Shown: positions 36,168 to 46,767 of the stretch, in pieces
Layout of the letters: every line of letters starts with the position of its first letter
Position numbering within the stretch: position 1 is the first letter of the stretch
The notes under the pieces: generated by a model
What the model was told of the DNA's origin: nothing
Seen by the model: the letters and a program-made list of their open reading frames with translations, nothing else
The model's database searches: none
DNA from: Prinsepia uniflora
Lineage: Eukaryota; Streptophyta; Magnoliopsida; Rosales; Rosaceae
DNA: 64,000 nt
Assembly (NCBI GenBank): GCA_032719365.1
Contig: CM064862.1
Span: forward strand, 7,156,001-7,220,000
Reading direction: 5' to 3'
Made by a program: the position numbers and the translations under genes

Positions 36168-37041
36168 ATATATGTCGTTTGATCATAAACTTTACTCAAA
36201 TGTTGAACAATAGTTATTTCGTCCAATTTTTGAACCTTTTTGTTAAAAAAAAATCTCCACGTACTCTTCCTATTAACAAAATACATTCAAAAAATTGACG
36301 GAATGACTATCATTTCATATTTGGGCAAAATTCTGGGACAACGTACTCTAATATTTAAGGACGATGACACATGTTTAACCTTACATTCTACTTCGTAGTG
36401 TATAAGAATTCCATTAAATCAGTAGTACATATATATTGGAAGTCATGACCAATGATCTTATTGATTGTAAAAAAAAAAAACATACATATAAGTGACTAAA
36501 TTATCATCTTTAATAACTTTGTTGATATGTTTGTGGCTTGTCTTATTTATTTTATTTTATTTTTTTGCAGAGATCGATAATTACATAATTTATGGAGTTT
36601 ATTTAAATTATTAGGAAATAGACGATCCGCCCAAATATGACATGTGTATGAGAAAAATTCATAAAATGAAAAGTGACTTCCCCAATTAGCTAGAGATGGT
36701 ATAGATTGGACCCAAGTATATATTCGTGGATGCATGATTTTGTGTGATTTCGATCCATCTGTATACATCTCTATGCTTGTAGCCAGTAATTAATACACCA
36801 CAAGAACATGAAGAAGAAGAAGAAGAAAAGGGCAACAAAGAAGATGGAGTCAAATAAGAAATCGGCTAAAGCGTTGCAATATTTTCCGCATCTGCTTCCA
36901 CATCCGCCACTTCATATGCGTCTTTCTCTCTCACTACCCATTAACAATTATTTCTTCTTCAAATTTCATCATCACTCTCTTTATCTTCTCTACTCATTCA
37001 TCTGCTTCCCGCACCATCGCTCCAACTCTTACCAACCTACC
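36168..37041 (+). promoter_or_regulatory. upstream region and 5' leader of the aldolase gene
   Basis: An AT-rich stretch followed from about 36890 by a pyrimidine-rich leader (TTTCTCTCTCACTACCC) up to the ATG at 37042. The 111-codon frame at 36808-37143 crosses the aldolase start in another frame and has a low-complexity lysine start, so it is not taken as a gene. No single TATA box is certain. Confidence 0.5.
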
Positions 37042-39551
37042 ATGTCTTGCTTTAAGGGAAAGTATCATGGTAATTGCACTCATCTCATTTCCTCCCTCAT
37101 TCAATTATGCGTTATTTTTGTTATCACTTGTATAATAATATAATATACTATTTGTACCACGTTAATAAGTTGTTCAGACATTATTTGAAGGAAAATATTT
37201 GCATCAACTTTATATATATGGTGGATGTACTTATTTCGCTTATTGTAATAATTAGAATGATTGATTTCTTATACCATGCAAATAACATAAAATAAACTAA
37301 ATTTAATAGTTTGTATAAACCGCTATAAGAAAAGTTCACTTGCCCGATGGAGGGAATACTAGACGAATCTCGCTCTATTCGACGAATATGGGGCCGTAGG
37401 CGTGAAAAAAAAATTGACCTTACTCGACGAAATTTTATTTTGCCCGACGAATCTCGAGTCATTTTCAGGGAATATGGCTTTACCTGACAAGAAAACCTCT
37501 AGTCCAACGGCTATTAGCCGACGACTTGTTACCTGACGAATTTTAATTTTTCTCGATGAATTTTATTGTTACCCAATAAATTTATATTCGTCGAATAAAA
37601 CCTTTTTTTCTTATAGTGAACCCGCGTGTCAAAATAATTAAAAATAGTAGAAAGCTTATGGGGAATGAGCGCATCCAAACTTTGGTTAGTTTTGCATTAT
37701 TTTTTCTATCACTCTGCAAAATAATGATATTTGGTCACATTCATTAGCCATATTGTTGACACATTTTTAATTTATTTTTTCCTTTTATAATAAAATAAGC
37801 TTTATTATGTATTCATGTTTTGCTCAAATAACTTTGTTCATGTATTACAGATGAACTTGTGGCCAATGCCGCCTACATTGGCACCCCCGGGAAAGGAATC
37901 CTTGCTGCAGATGAGTCCACCGGCACGATCGGCAAGCGTCTATCAAGCATCAACGTCGAAAACAACGAAACTAACCGCCGTGCTCTTCGTGAGCTCCTCT
38001 TCTGTGCGCCCGGCGTCCTCCAATATCTCAGCGGTGTCATCCTCTTCGAAGAAACCCTATACCAAAAAACTGCCGCGGGAAAACCCTTCGTTGACATCCT
38101 GAAAGAAGGAGGGGTCCTCCCGGGAATCAAAGTCGACAGCGGAACCGTCGAGCTGGCCGGAACCAACGGAGAAACCACCACTCAAGGGCTCGACGATCTT
38201 GGCCAGCGGTGCAAGAAGTACTATGAAGCTGGTGCTCGGTTTGCCAAGTGGCGCGCAGTGTTGAAGATTGGCCCTAATGAGCCGTCGCAGCTCTCTATTC
38301 TTGAGAATGCTAATGGCTTGGCTCGATATGCTGTGATTTGCCAAGAGCATGGGTTGGTGCCAATTGTTGAGCCAGAAATTCTTGTCGATGGAGCTCATGA
38401 CATCGAAAGGTGCGCCGACGTGACAGAGCGGGTGCTCGCAGCTTGCTATAAGGCACTCAATGATCACCATGTCGTTTTGGAGGGCACTCTTTTGAAGCCT
38501 AACATGGTCACCCCTGGTTCAGATGCGAAGAAGGTTTCGTGTTTGAACTCGAATAAATTAAGTTGTCTTCTACTTTCATAAACTGAATGCAAAGAAAGAC
38601 TCTTATAAGATATATAGCTAGGATAATGCTTTCATCTGACTCGTGAGGGTATTGCTTCTTTCTACCCTTTCGATTTATCCGGGTTTTTTTTTTATATATA
38701 TCATAATCAAAATCGTTGAAATCTTAAATCATTTTTTTAAGATCATTCATACAAAGAGTCAATCAAATTGGAGATCATTTAGTTATATATATATATATAT
38801 ATATATATCAACTAAATAAACGGTTCACTGATAAAGATCTTAATTGTTATCAATACCGTTGATTAGTTTGATATATATGGATGACTAGCTAAATGACTTT
38901 CAATGTTATTGATTTTTTTGCACATATGATCTTGAAATGATGGTTAGAAAATGATTAGTTCTGATTACGATATGTATTTAAGGACAACACAATAAATTTG
39001 AAAAAAATTGAACAAATAGTTTCGTCATTCTGGGATGCAAGTATTATTCAATAACTCTCTAAGACTTTTGCAAAAGTTTACTAACATAGTACTAAGTAGT
39101 TTTATTTAGGGAAGACTGTGTTACCTAAGTAACGTATATTAGTTCAAACAAAAAATGATGTTACATCAATGCTCAATTCTTACAGGTTTCGCCCGAGTTG
39201 ATAGCATATCATACTGTTAGGGCGTTGCAGCGAACCATGCCTCCTGCAGTCCCTGCTGTAGTGTTCCTTTCCGGTGGCCAGAGTGAAGAGGAAGCGACTC
39301 TTAACCTAAACGCCATGAACAAGCTCAATGCCAAGAAACCATGGGCACTTTCGTTCTCTTTTGGGCGGGCTCTCCAGCAAAGCACCCTCAAAGCTTGGTC
39401 CGGTAAGGACGAAAATGTCGAGAAGGCACGAGTTGCCTTCCTGGCGAGGTGCAAAGCTAACTCGGAAGCTACTTTGGGCACCTATAAAGGTGGTGCTGCA
39501 TTGGGAGATGGCGCGTCGGAGAGCCTTCATGTCAAGGATTACAAGTATTGA
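37042..39551 (+). CDS. FBA: class I fructose-bisphosphate aldolase, cytosolic
   Basis: Three exons are inferred: 37042-37069, 37851-38533 and 39186-39551. Introns are GTAATT...TTACAG and GTTTCG...TTACAG. Joined, they give 1077 nt and 358 residues, the usual length of plant cytosolic aldolase. The protein starts MSCFKGKYHDELVANAAYIG, with no plastid transit peptide. It has ILAADESTGTIGKR near residue 30 and KWRAVLKIG near residue 140. EGTLLKPNMV places the Schiff-base lysine at about residue 225. FLSGGQSEEEAT lies near residue 260, and the conserved C-terminal KDYKY supplies the catalytic tyrosine. The enzyme cleaves fructose 1,6-bisphosphate to dihydroxyacetone phosphate and glyceraldehyde 3-phosphate in glycolysis and gluconeogenesis. 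Intron 1 hosts a MITE (37321-37618). No frame damage is seen. Confidence 0.96.
37321..37618. mobile_element. CACTA-like MITE in aldolase intron 1
   Basis: A 298-bp unit with ends CGCTATAAGAAAA and (reverse complement) CACTATAAGAAAA, flanked by perfect 3-bp duplications AAC (37318-37320 and 37619-37621). The interior repeats CGACGAAT/CCGACGAA words and has no coding capacity. Terminal sequence and TSD length fit the CACTA superfamily. Confidence 0.85.
38534..39185 (+). other. aldolase intron 2
   Basis: A 652-bp AT-rich intron with an (AT)n run at about 38781-38808. An in-frame read-through would add eleven codons to a stop at 38579-38581, so intron retention would truncate the enzyme before its C-terminal third. 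Confidence 0.85.
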
Positions 39552-39888
39552 GAGATTTTCCAAGTGATTTTTCGTTAGTTAGAAAATTAATCGAGGGCGC
39601 GTTTGATAACTATTTTTATCGAGTTTAGTTGCGGAAGTTCGAAACCGAGTTATTGAGTTCCAGTTGTGTGTCGTGTCATCTGTGTTTGGTTAAGTCCCTG
39701 TAACTTTTTGCTAGGATGATAACTTATCCATGATAATGATATTGAACATGGAATACAATTTTTTTCGTTTTATGTTTTTTCTGCCAGTTAGTGCTTGGTT
39801 GGAAAGACGTCGATCCTCTAAAATGATTTTTTTTTTTATCAAAGCTACAGCAGAGACCATTAAGCACACTACCAATGAGCTCACCGGA
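39552..39888 (+). other. 3' flank of the aldolase gene
   Basis: Probable 3' UTR and trailing sequence. Nothing else is recognised. Confidence 0.6.
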
Positions 39889-40243
39889 GGACAAGGTAAT
39901 CCACCTTGGGATAACAAGTGCACCGGCAATGATGAAAGGCAATCAATCTAGGCGAAGTTAAAGCATCAATTGCTCACCAATAGAGGACAAGGCTCACCAA
40001 TAGAGGACAAGGTAATCCACGATAACAAGTGCACTAGAAATGATGAAAGGCAATCAATCCAGATCTCTTTCCACATCAAAGGTCGTGCCTGTGAAGTTAA
40101 GGCATCAATTGCTCACCAACAGAAGACAAGGTAATCCACCTCGGGATAACAAGTGCACTAGAAATGATGAAAGGCTATCAATCCAGATCTCCTTCCACAT
40201 CACCACATCAAACGTCAAGTCTGTGAAATTAAGGCATCAATTG
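39889..40243. repeat. ~110-bp imperfect tandem repeat, about three copies
   Basis: The words GGACAAGGTAATCCAC, AACAAGTGCACTAGAAATGA and GGCATCAATTGCTCACCAA recur in order at about 39890, 40005 and 40125. A partial copy lies near 39985. Confidence 0.8.
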
Positions 40244-40560
40244 CCATATTTGCTGTGCGATTTGCCCAAAAAAAATCCACAGAATCCAAGTGCGAAGCTG
40301 CAGACCTTATTTGTGATAAAGTAGGGAAGATCTCCCATCTTCCTTTCTTGATGATCCCCCATCTTCCTTTCTTGATGATCCCCCATCTTCCTTTCTTGAT
40401 GGTCCCATTAAAAAGAATCAAACTCAAAGGTAACCAATCAAAAGCCTTCCCCCACTGCAAGGTTCATCCCCTCCAACAGAGCTCATGCCTCAGCCTCAAT
40501 TACTGAGCCAGCTGTTCTAACCTGGCAGCAACCAGCAACAAAATCACCAGCAAGATCCTA
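40215..40560 (-). pseudogene. RNase H-like (RVT_3) domain relic of a LINE-type pol
   Basis: Minus-strand frames read AEA.ALLEGMNLAV near 40450-40490, then VTFEFDS, and further on SVDFFWANRTANMAIDAL. This order matches the AEAWAL...FESDS...REAN..AD.LA pattern of the RNase H domain common in plant LINE-type and non-LTR-derived proteins. Several in-frame stops and an internal 24-bp triplication (40334-40405) show that it is dead. No neighbouring RT was found. Confidence 0.65.
40334..40405. repeat. 24-bp unit repeated exactly three times
   Basis: CCCATCTTCCTTTCTTGATG plus four more bases, in three tandem copies; only the last copy carries a changed base near its end. Confidence 0.9.
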
Positions 40561-40744
40561 ACAGCTGTTGATAAATTCCAGAACCTAATTTTCCAATCCA
40601 ACTGGCATCTCTATCACGAAACTCCATATATATGGTTCTTTAATAGATCTGGCTCTAAATTCCACTTCTAATTTATTTCAACGGCTACAATCAAAAGAAA
40701 AAACTAGAAAAATTAATATACTATATCTACAATCTTTTCTTGCA

Positions 40745-41643
40745 TCAAGGATTGACCACAAGCACTATTGCTGCTACAATCGGAAGCAAAGAGACGATGA
40801 TACTGCCCAAAGTGTTTATGGATCCACCATTTGAGATGACTTTGTTTTCTGCAAAACCCATTCATTGGAGAAAGGACAACATCTTATTATTTTAAAAAAA
40901 AAATTGTAAATCTTTAATGGTTGTCATGGTTACTCAATATTAGCATCCATGGACCTTAATTAAAAATGTTAAACTTTGAACTTTGAAGTTTATAGACGAA
41001 ACTTGAAATTTGTACATAATTGGAGGAGGATGAAGGGACACTTACTGCATTGTTTAGGATGGCAGATGCACCTCAATCCAGCACCACAATTCCCATTTGG
41101 CTTTTGACATTCGTCGCAGATATTGGGCACATGATCAGGGATGTCAAAGGACATCCTTGTTCTCAACTTATATCCTCCTCCATAGTTCCCATCTGAAGAT
41201 TTTCCATGCACCACTCTGTCACATGAGCAATTCAAGTCATCCCTCGAACCATGTCGCGCCGTGAGATCATCTATTAGAATACAAGAAGAAGACGATCTAA
41301 GCCCTTCAAATTTTGGTTCTTGGACAGAAGCTACACACGCATGCAAGCAGGTCAAATTTTGAAAGATGAGGCTTTTACATTTGTAGTTTGTGTAGGAGGC
41401 TGGAAAAAGGTTAGAAGAGGTTCGATTATTATGGTATAGCGTTCGAGATTTGCAGATGACGATGGGTTTCACCGAAGACAATGCCGTTGAATTAGGATTA
41501 GGTGAAAAGGGTAGCGTTTGGATTTTGAGTTTGTCACAGATTGTTGAAGTTGTTGAAGAATGTTGAGGAGTTGAAGTTGCTAAGCAGAAATTGATGAGTA
41601 GTAGTAGGACTAGGAGGAGGAAGAGCTTTTTGGAAATCTGCAT
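40745..41643 (-). CDS. secreted cysteine-rich protein, probably GPI-anchored, WAK-associated-like
   Basis: Two exons are inferred on the minus strand: 41643-41046 and 40848-40745. They are joined across a consensus intron (donor GTAAGT, acceptor TTTTGCAG) to give 233 residues. Residues 1-22 are a strong signal peptide (MQISKKLFLLLVLLLLINF). The mature part has many cysteines and several N-glycosylation sequons (NST, NRT, NLT, NCS). Its C-terminal CDECQKPNGNCG....CICHPKQC pattern resembles the WAK-associated/LRK10-like extracellular domain. Exon 2 adds a small-residue stretch (SNGGS) and a hydrophobic tail ending VLVVNP, the layout of a GPI-attachment signal. No kinase domain follows, unlike WAK or LRK10-like receptors. 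Role unknown; apoplastic or cell-surface location is inferred. Without splicing, the frame runs on to 217 residues and loses the anchor. Confidence 0.78.
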
Positions 41644-41670
41644 TATTATTATTATTGTTATTATTATTTA
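41640..41670. repeat. (ATT)n microsatellite at the start of the cysteine-rich gene
   Basis: About ten ATT-like units directly upstream of the ATG, in the 5' leader of the minus-strand gene. Confidence 0.85.
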
Positions 41671-42844
41671 GGGTTGGGTTGGTTTGCAATAGAATTATAA
41701 GGAGGCCGAGAAGAGACATCATGATAATTGAGAATCATCTACTTTTAAACCATGAAGAATATTTACTTTTTTGCGCCTCGTTTTTCTGATCTTTTGCTGG
41801 CTCTTGAGAACTTTTGGCAAATGTACGTATTAGTTTTTAACTTTTGCAGTTCTCCTTTTTTCAGTGGCCCAATGGAATATGACTTTATATCCACCCTTTC
41901 GATATTCTGCTTGATCTCCTCCTTGTTTCACGCATTTGTAGGGTAGCGATTTTCAGATTCTCAGTTTCTAATTTTAGAGTGAATTGAATAAATCATGGAG
42001 AGTTAAGGGAGAGAACAAGAAGAAGGGAGCAGAAAGAGAAATCGAGAGTGAAAACTACTATGCATATATGTTGAGACAAAGAAGTAGGCTGAGTAGCGAT
42101 TTTTATGCTACTCTCCGTTTTTAATCATAGAATGAATAATCGAAGGAGAATTAATGAAGAGCAGGAGCCAAGAAGCAGTGTGCACAAAGAGAAATCGAGT
42201 ATGTGAAAATTACTACGCATGTTAATCGAGAATGTAAAAACTACTAGGCATGTTAAAAAATTACTTCTTTCCAGGAGGTAATATCATTAATAAGTACTTA
42301 AGTACGTTGGTTGTTTGTGAGCAAAAAGTTCCAACTTGCAGATGATTGGTACGTATTCGGAGTTTACATAGCTAAAGATGATTTCCGAACGATTTCCATG
42401 TCGTTATTTCTCTTTGTTTTAATTTTTTTCTGCATGATTTTGTTTACAAAGTTTGAATCTTTTACTCTCACACTGGAGAAGATGTTGGGGCAGATGGCAA
42501 GATTAATTAGTAACATATGGGGACCTTTAATGATCATGTAGCTAGAATTTCCTTTTCTTATTGAGTCGTGACAACTGAATGCATGCAACAAAGTCAAAAA
42601 GTACATGAAGAAATGCACGGCAAACCAAATATATCTCAGAAATTAAGCTAACATGTCTTCATCACCAAAGCTAAAATGACCATAATATATTTCCACAGAG
42701 GTTGAAATTACATCAAAAGCCATTGATTAGTTTTGTCTCATAATTAATTCAGCCTCACACACAACGTACCACAAGAAAAAGCAGCAAAATACATGACATA
42801 CTTTCCATTTTCATGGCTACATGGTTTTAAGCTTTCCTTGGTAG
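41671..42844. other. intergenic region
   Basis: Lies between the two minus-strand genes and should contain the promoter of the first and the 3' UTR of the second. Near 42000-42260 two related stretches carry GAGAAATCGAGA/GTGAAAACTACTA.GCAT words, an imperfect duplication. Small open frames here lack any recognisable domain. Confidence 0.5.
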
Positions 42845-43474
42845 TCAAGCTTGTGGTGCCTGTTTTGGCGGTGCCTGTTTTGGCGGTGCCTCTTTGGGTG
42901 GTGCCTCTTTGGGTGGTGCCTTGACAGGGGTAGTCGGGAAATCAAGAAGCACAATCTTTTCTATGACCGTTGAAAATGTAGCTGAAAATTCCAGATGCTT
43001 AGGGTGCCCAACAAATGCAGCATAATCTTCCTTGTTGTTGAACGTTGTCAAAAACGCGTGGGTAAACCCTTGCCTTAGCATCTCTTGGCTTTCCAAGTCC
43101 TTGCCCCTGGAAATTTACGAAAAAAGACACATCAAAGAGGATCGAATGAAAGCGCGCTATCGATTAGTACATTTTTTGGCTAGTGATTTATAACGATCCT
43201 GTAAATATGGTACACATTTCTAATTAGTGTGAAAATGTGCGCTTAAAAAGCAATATAGCAACATCACATAGGAAATCTCGATCGAATTAGTAAGAAATGG
43301 TAACTCGACAAATAAAGCAATTGTGACATGAACATGGAAAGGTTTGACTAATTACCATTCAAAGGACTTCACAGAATCAATCTCAGCAACCATGTCCTCC
43401 AGCCCTTTAAGAATCTCCTCCACTACAACTTCTTCCTTGAACTTCACAATCACCAAGTGTTTGAACTCTCCCAT
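42845..43474 (-). CDS. stress-responsive A/B barrel (Dabb) domain protein
   Basis: Two exons on the minus strand, 43474-43356 and 43106-42845, are joined by a GTAATT...TTCCAG intron that splits the codon of Trp40. They give 126 residues. The product starts MGEFKHLVIVKFKEE and contains LRQGFTHAF, HPKHLEFSATF and IEKIVLLDF, the hallmarks of the small plant Dabb family (like Arabidopsis At5g22580). Members form dimeric ferredoxin-like barrels, and their biochemical role is mostly unknown. I chose the ATG at 43474 because the family begins there. In-frame ATGs at 43540 and 43513 could add 22 or 13 residues. Unusually, residues 102-126 form a proline/lysine-rich tail of APPKE/APPKQ repeats. Confidence 0.9.
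42854..42920 (-). repeat. 15-bp coding repeat in the Dabb gene
   Basis: Four tandem copies encode APPK(E/Q) at the C-terminus. Confidence 0.9.
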
Positions 43475-43540
43475 ATTATTATTATTTTCAGCCAATTCTA
43501 CTGCACTACCCATGAACCAAAATGAGTCACTAAATGCCAC

Positions 43541-46500
43541 AATTTATACCCACATTATTACATTGCATTATGCATTGTTTGTGTGTCAACTTCCACAGTC
43601 CTATCTGTCCTCTGTCACACCTAATGACTTTTTTTGGAGGCAATCAATCAACAAAGACTTAGGGGACCTCCTCTTCTTTTTTGGGACAACAATATCTCCA
43701 AGAAGAAAGTCGGTTCAACCGCATCCCACATTACCTTAGAAAACACACCAAATTTTATGTATTATAACTTTTAGATCGTCGACACAAAAAATCAATAGCT
43801 CAGAATATGTAACGCGCCCTCGTGCGGCTAGGTACATAACCTTTAGCGGTGACCACATTTTTTTGCTCAATATCTTTTGAAAGGTACAAGATGTCAATGG
43901 GGATATGGTATTGTTAGTCCCACTGGTCAGTAACATAGTTGCTCAACCGCAGAGTCATTTGTCCATTGCTCTTGTCATAACTTCTGCTTTCGCACATGAA
44001 TATCATAAATGGGGTCCTTTATATAATAGCCATTGTTGTCGAAATTAAAGGCTATACGTGTGGGGTTTTATGTTCAAGAGCTATCATCACCTTCTTGATT
44101 AATAATTTGCAAAAATAGAATTTTCAATTACAAAAAATTGTCATTCGAGCTTCTTTGAAGTCCAAACATTTCATAAAAAAAAAAAAAAATATCCATATTA
44201 AACTCTATAATTGTTAAATAAATATCTAAAAATAAACGAAAAGTGTTATCATGAAATATAAAATTTCTATAATGCAATTGTTACTGGCGGACTTTTGTGC
44301 AATGTCCTAGCCATGTGCTCCAGGTCCAGGGTATGTGATTAGACGTCCCTAATGCAGGTCACATACTCAACTTTAAGGAATCTTATAAAGTTGATGCAAG
44401 TATATACAGAAAAATATGTGCAAGTCCAAGTTATGGTTAAGTCTCACATTATGATTTTGTGGATAATGAAAAAGATGGTAAGTATATATATTGTAGCGGT
44501 GACTCGTGGACGCTTTATACCTCAATTATAAAGTAAATAATATTTACATAGCTATCATTTTCCTTCACTCACATTATTGTGACTTTGATTCTTGTCCATT
44601 CTCATCTCAAATTTAAAGTTCAACTTCGAATTTTTTCTTAAAAACACACCCACACACAAACATAAACATAAACATAAACATAAAAAAAATTACTATCGTT
44701 TTTTATATTAATTTAGTTATCGTTTTTAAATTTTATTATTAATAATAAACGTTCTTAAATTATATCTAAATATTCCGTTAATTTTTTTTTTAACTATTTC
44801 TATTAAAAATAAAGATAAAATTATATTTTAAAGTATGTTTATACAATTTCATTCATTCAACAAAAATGAAGCTTAAATTTTACCCTTATTTTAACCCCTA
44901 TAAACAAACTTGAAAAGATAATTTTATCCTTATATTTTTTTAACAAAATTAGTTAAAAAATTTAAGGAAAGAATTATCAATGCACATTTAAACATAATTC
45001 AAGGATATCTGCTACTAATAATAAAATTCACGATAGATAAAGTTAGTGTATAATTCAGGAACGGTGACTATAATTTACCCAACATAAAAATGTAAGTATT
45101 TGGAATTTGAGCTCATATATATTAACCAAGAAAGGCTTTAATATTTTGGCGTATAATTAGTATAATGTTCATATATATATATATATCACTCCTTATAAGG
45201 ATATTAGCGACATGAAATTATCTAGGTATTTATTAATATATTTATCAAGTAAGTATATTAATGAGTATATTTATCAATTTTAATACCGTTGTTTCTCTTA
45301 TTCTGTGCTGAATTGAATGACAAATTTCAATTCGAATAATTTCTGTATCAACAGTACTTTAGTAATTTAAAACGAACTGAAATTTTAATTCGAAAATAAA
45401 AAGGCAAACGAAATCTAGATAAATTCATTTATAAATTTTCAACTTTGCGATATCCAGATATTTTTGCCCAGGAGTGTTGATTGAAGGTAAGTGAAGAGCA
45501 CAGATGGCGTCCAGATTGGGAAGATGAAGGCATCCCTCGTGCATGGAATAAAGCTACATCTATAATCCATGATGACATTTGAAAGTCAGCTACCTTGCTG
45601 AGTGCTGCTACGCTGCTACCTAGCTCCTTCTGAAATTTTTGTCGGATCGCACACTTCTTTCTTACTATTTGAACAATACGTTAAAAACTGATACTTGAAA
45701 GATATTAAAAGCTCCCTTCGATAATCATTTTATTTTAATATTTTATTTTCATGTATGAAATAAGATCGAAAAAAAAAAACTAATTAGAAGGGTAATGGCA
45801 CAAAGTTTTTCAATCATACGACCTATTATTATTATTTTGACAAATTCTACAAAATTTCTCCATATTGTCGATTTAATCTTAACTCTCGTATAAAGTGCTC
45901 CTAATTAATTTTGAATTCCTGTAGGGCACATAAAAATTCACCTTTTATAAATGAATACTATTATGATTTAAAACCTATTATTTTATCCACCTCTATTCTC
46001 TTCCTCCACCAGCCGAGCAAACTCAACTTTCCCATCCTCCTTTCCCTAGTGGACCTAAACACTATTTACACAAGGAAAAAGGATTAAGTTAAACTAATTA
46101 ATAACAGTTTTTTTTTTTTTTATTCTGTCAATTTTTGCAGTTTGATGGGTATCCGCTGGACTGCTGGTCGGACATCGTTGAGCCCATCGTGCATTATTTC
46201 AATAAACAGTCACTTTCAGCCTTTAGGCTTTGTGCTGATTAGAAAAACATGTCACTTTCACAAACAAAATAGTAGTAAATAATTTACTAGCTTCTTGCTA
46301 GGTGAAACTTTTTTTTTTACCTATCCAATTAATTTCTTTTTTACTGTAATCTATCTTTTGCAACCATTGTAAATGTAAGAAACTACACCCGGGTAGGACC
46401 GGCCTAGATATTTGAAAGTGCAGAGAAAAAATATAAAATTTGTCCTCAATTCATATACTTAATTATTAAAAATATAATTTTTTTATGAATTGATTATTTC

Positions 46501-46767
46501 ATTTTTATACTATAAGACCTCGTTAAACCTTGTTAGAGAAAACTCATATGGACATAACCTCTGATAAAGAAAAAAGAGGACTTTATATTCAAAATATTAC
46601 ATTCTGTTTAAAAATAATAATTCTATATTTCAAATTTGTACATAGATGAAATATCTACATTCAAGATTAGTAGACTAAAATTTTCATATTCAATACAAGT
46701 AATCATTCTACAAATAAGAGCTCCACCATTTAAAGAACTTAAACCAACATCAAATTTACATATTATT
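43541..46767. other. AT-rich intergenic region
   Basis: Contains the promoter side of the Dabb gene, then about 3 kb of AT-rich sequence with long homopolymers and CATAAA/TAAACA simple repeats near 44660. A stretch near 46515-46575 (CTCGTTAAACCTTGTTAGAG) looks like a dispersed plant repeat that I cannot name. No gene is supported. Confidence 0.55.

Noticed and set aside
36808..37143. 111-residue frame overlapping the aldolase start
   Set aside because: Begins with a lysine run, lies in the 5' leader and crosses the true ATG and first splice site in another frame.
38057..38470. 137-residue minus-strand frame
   Set aside because: Shadow of aldolase exon 2.
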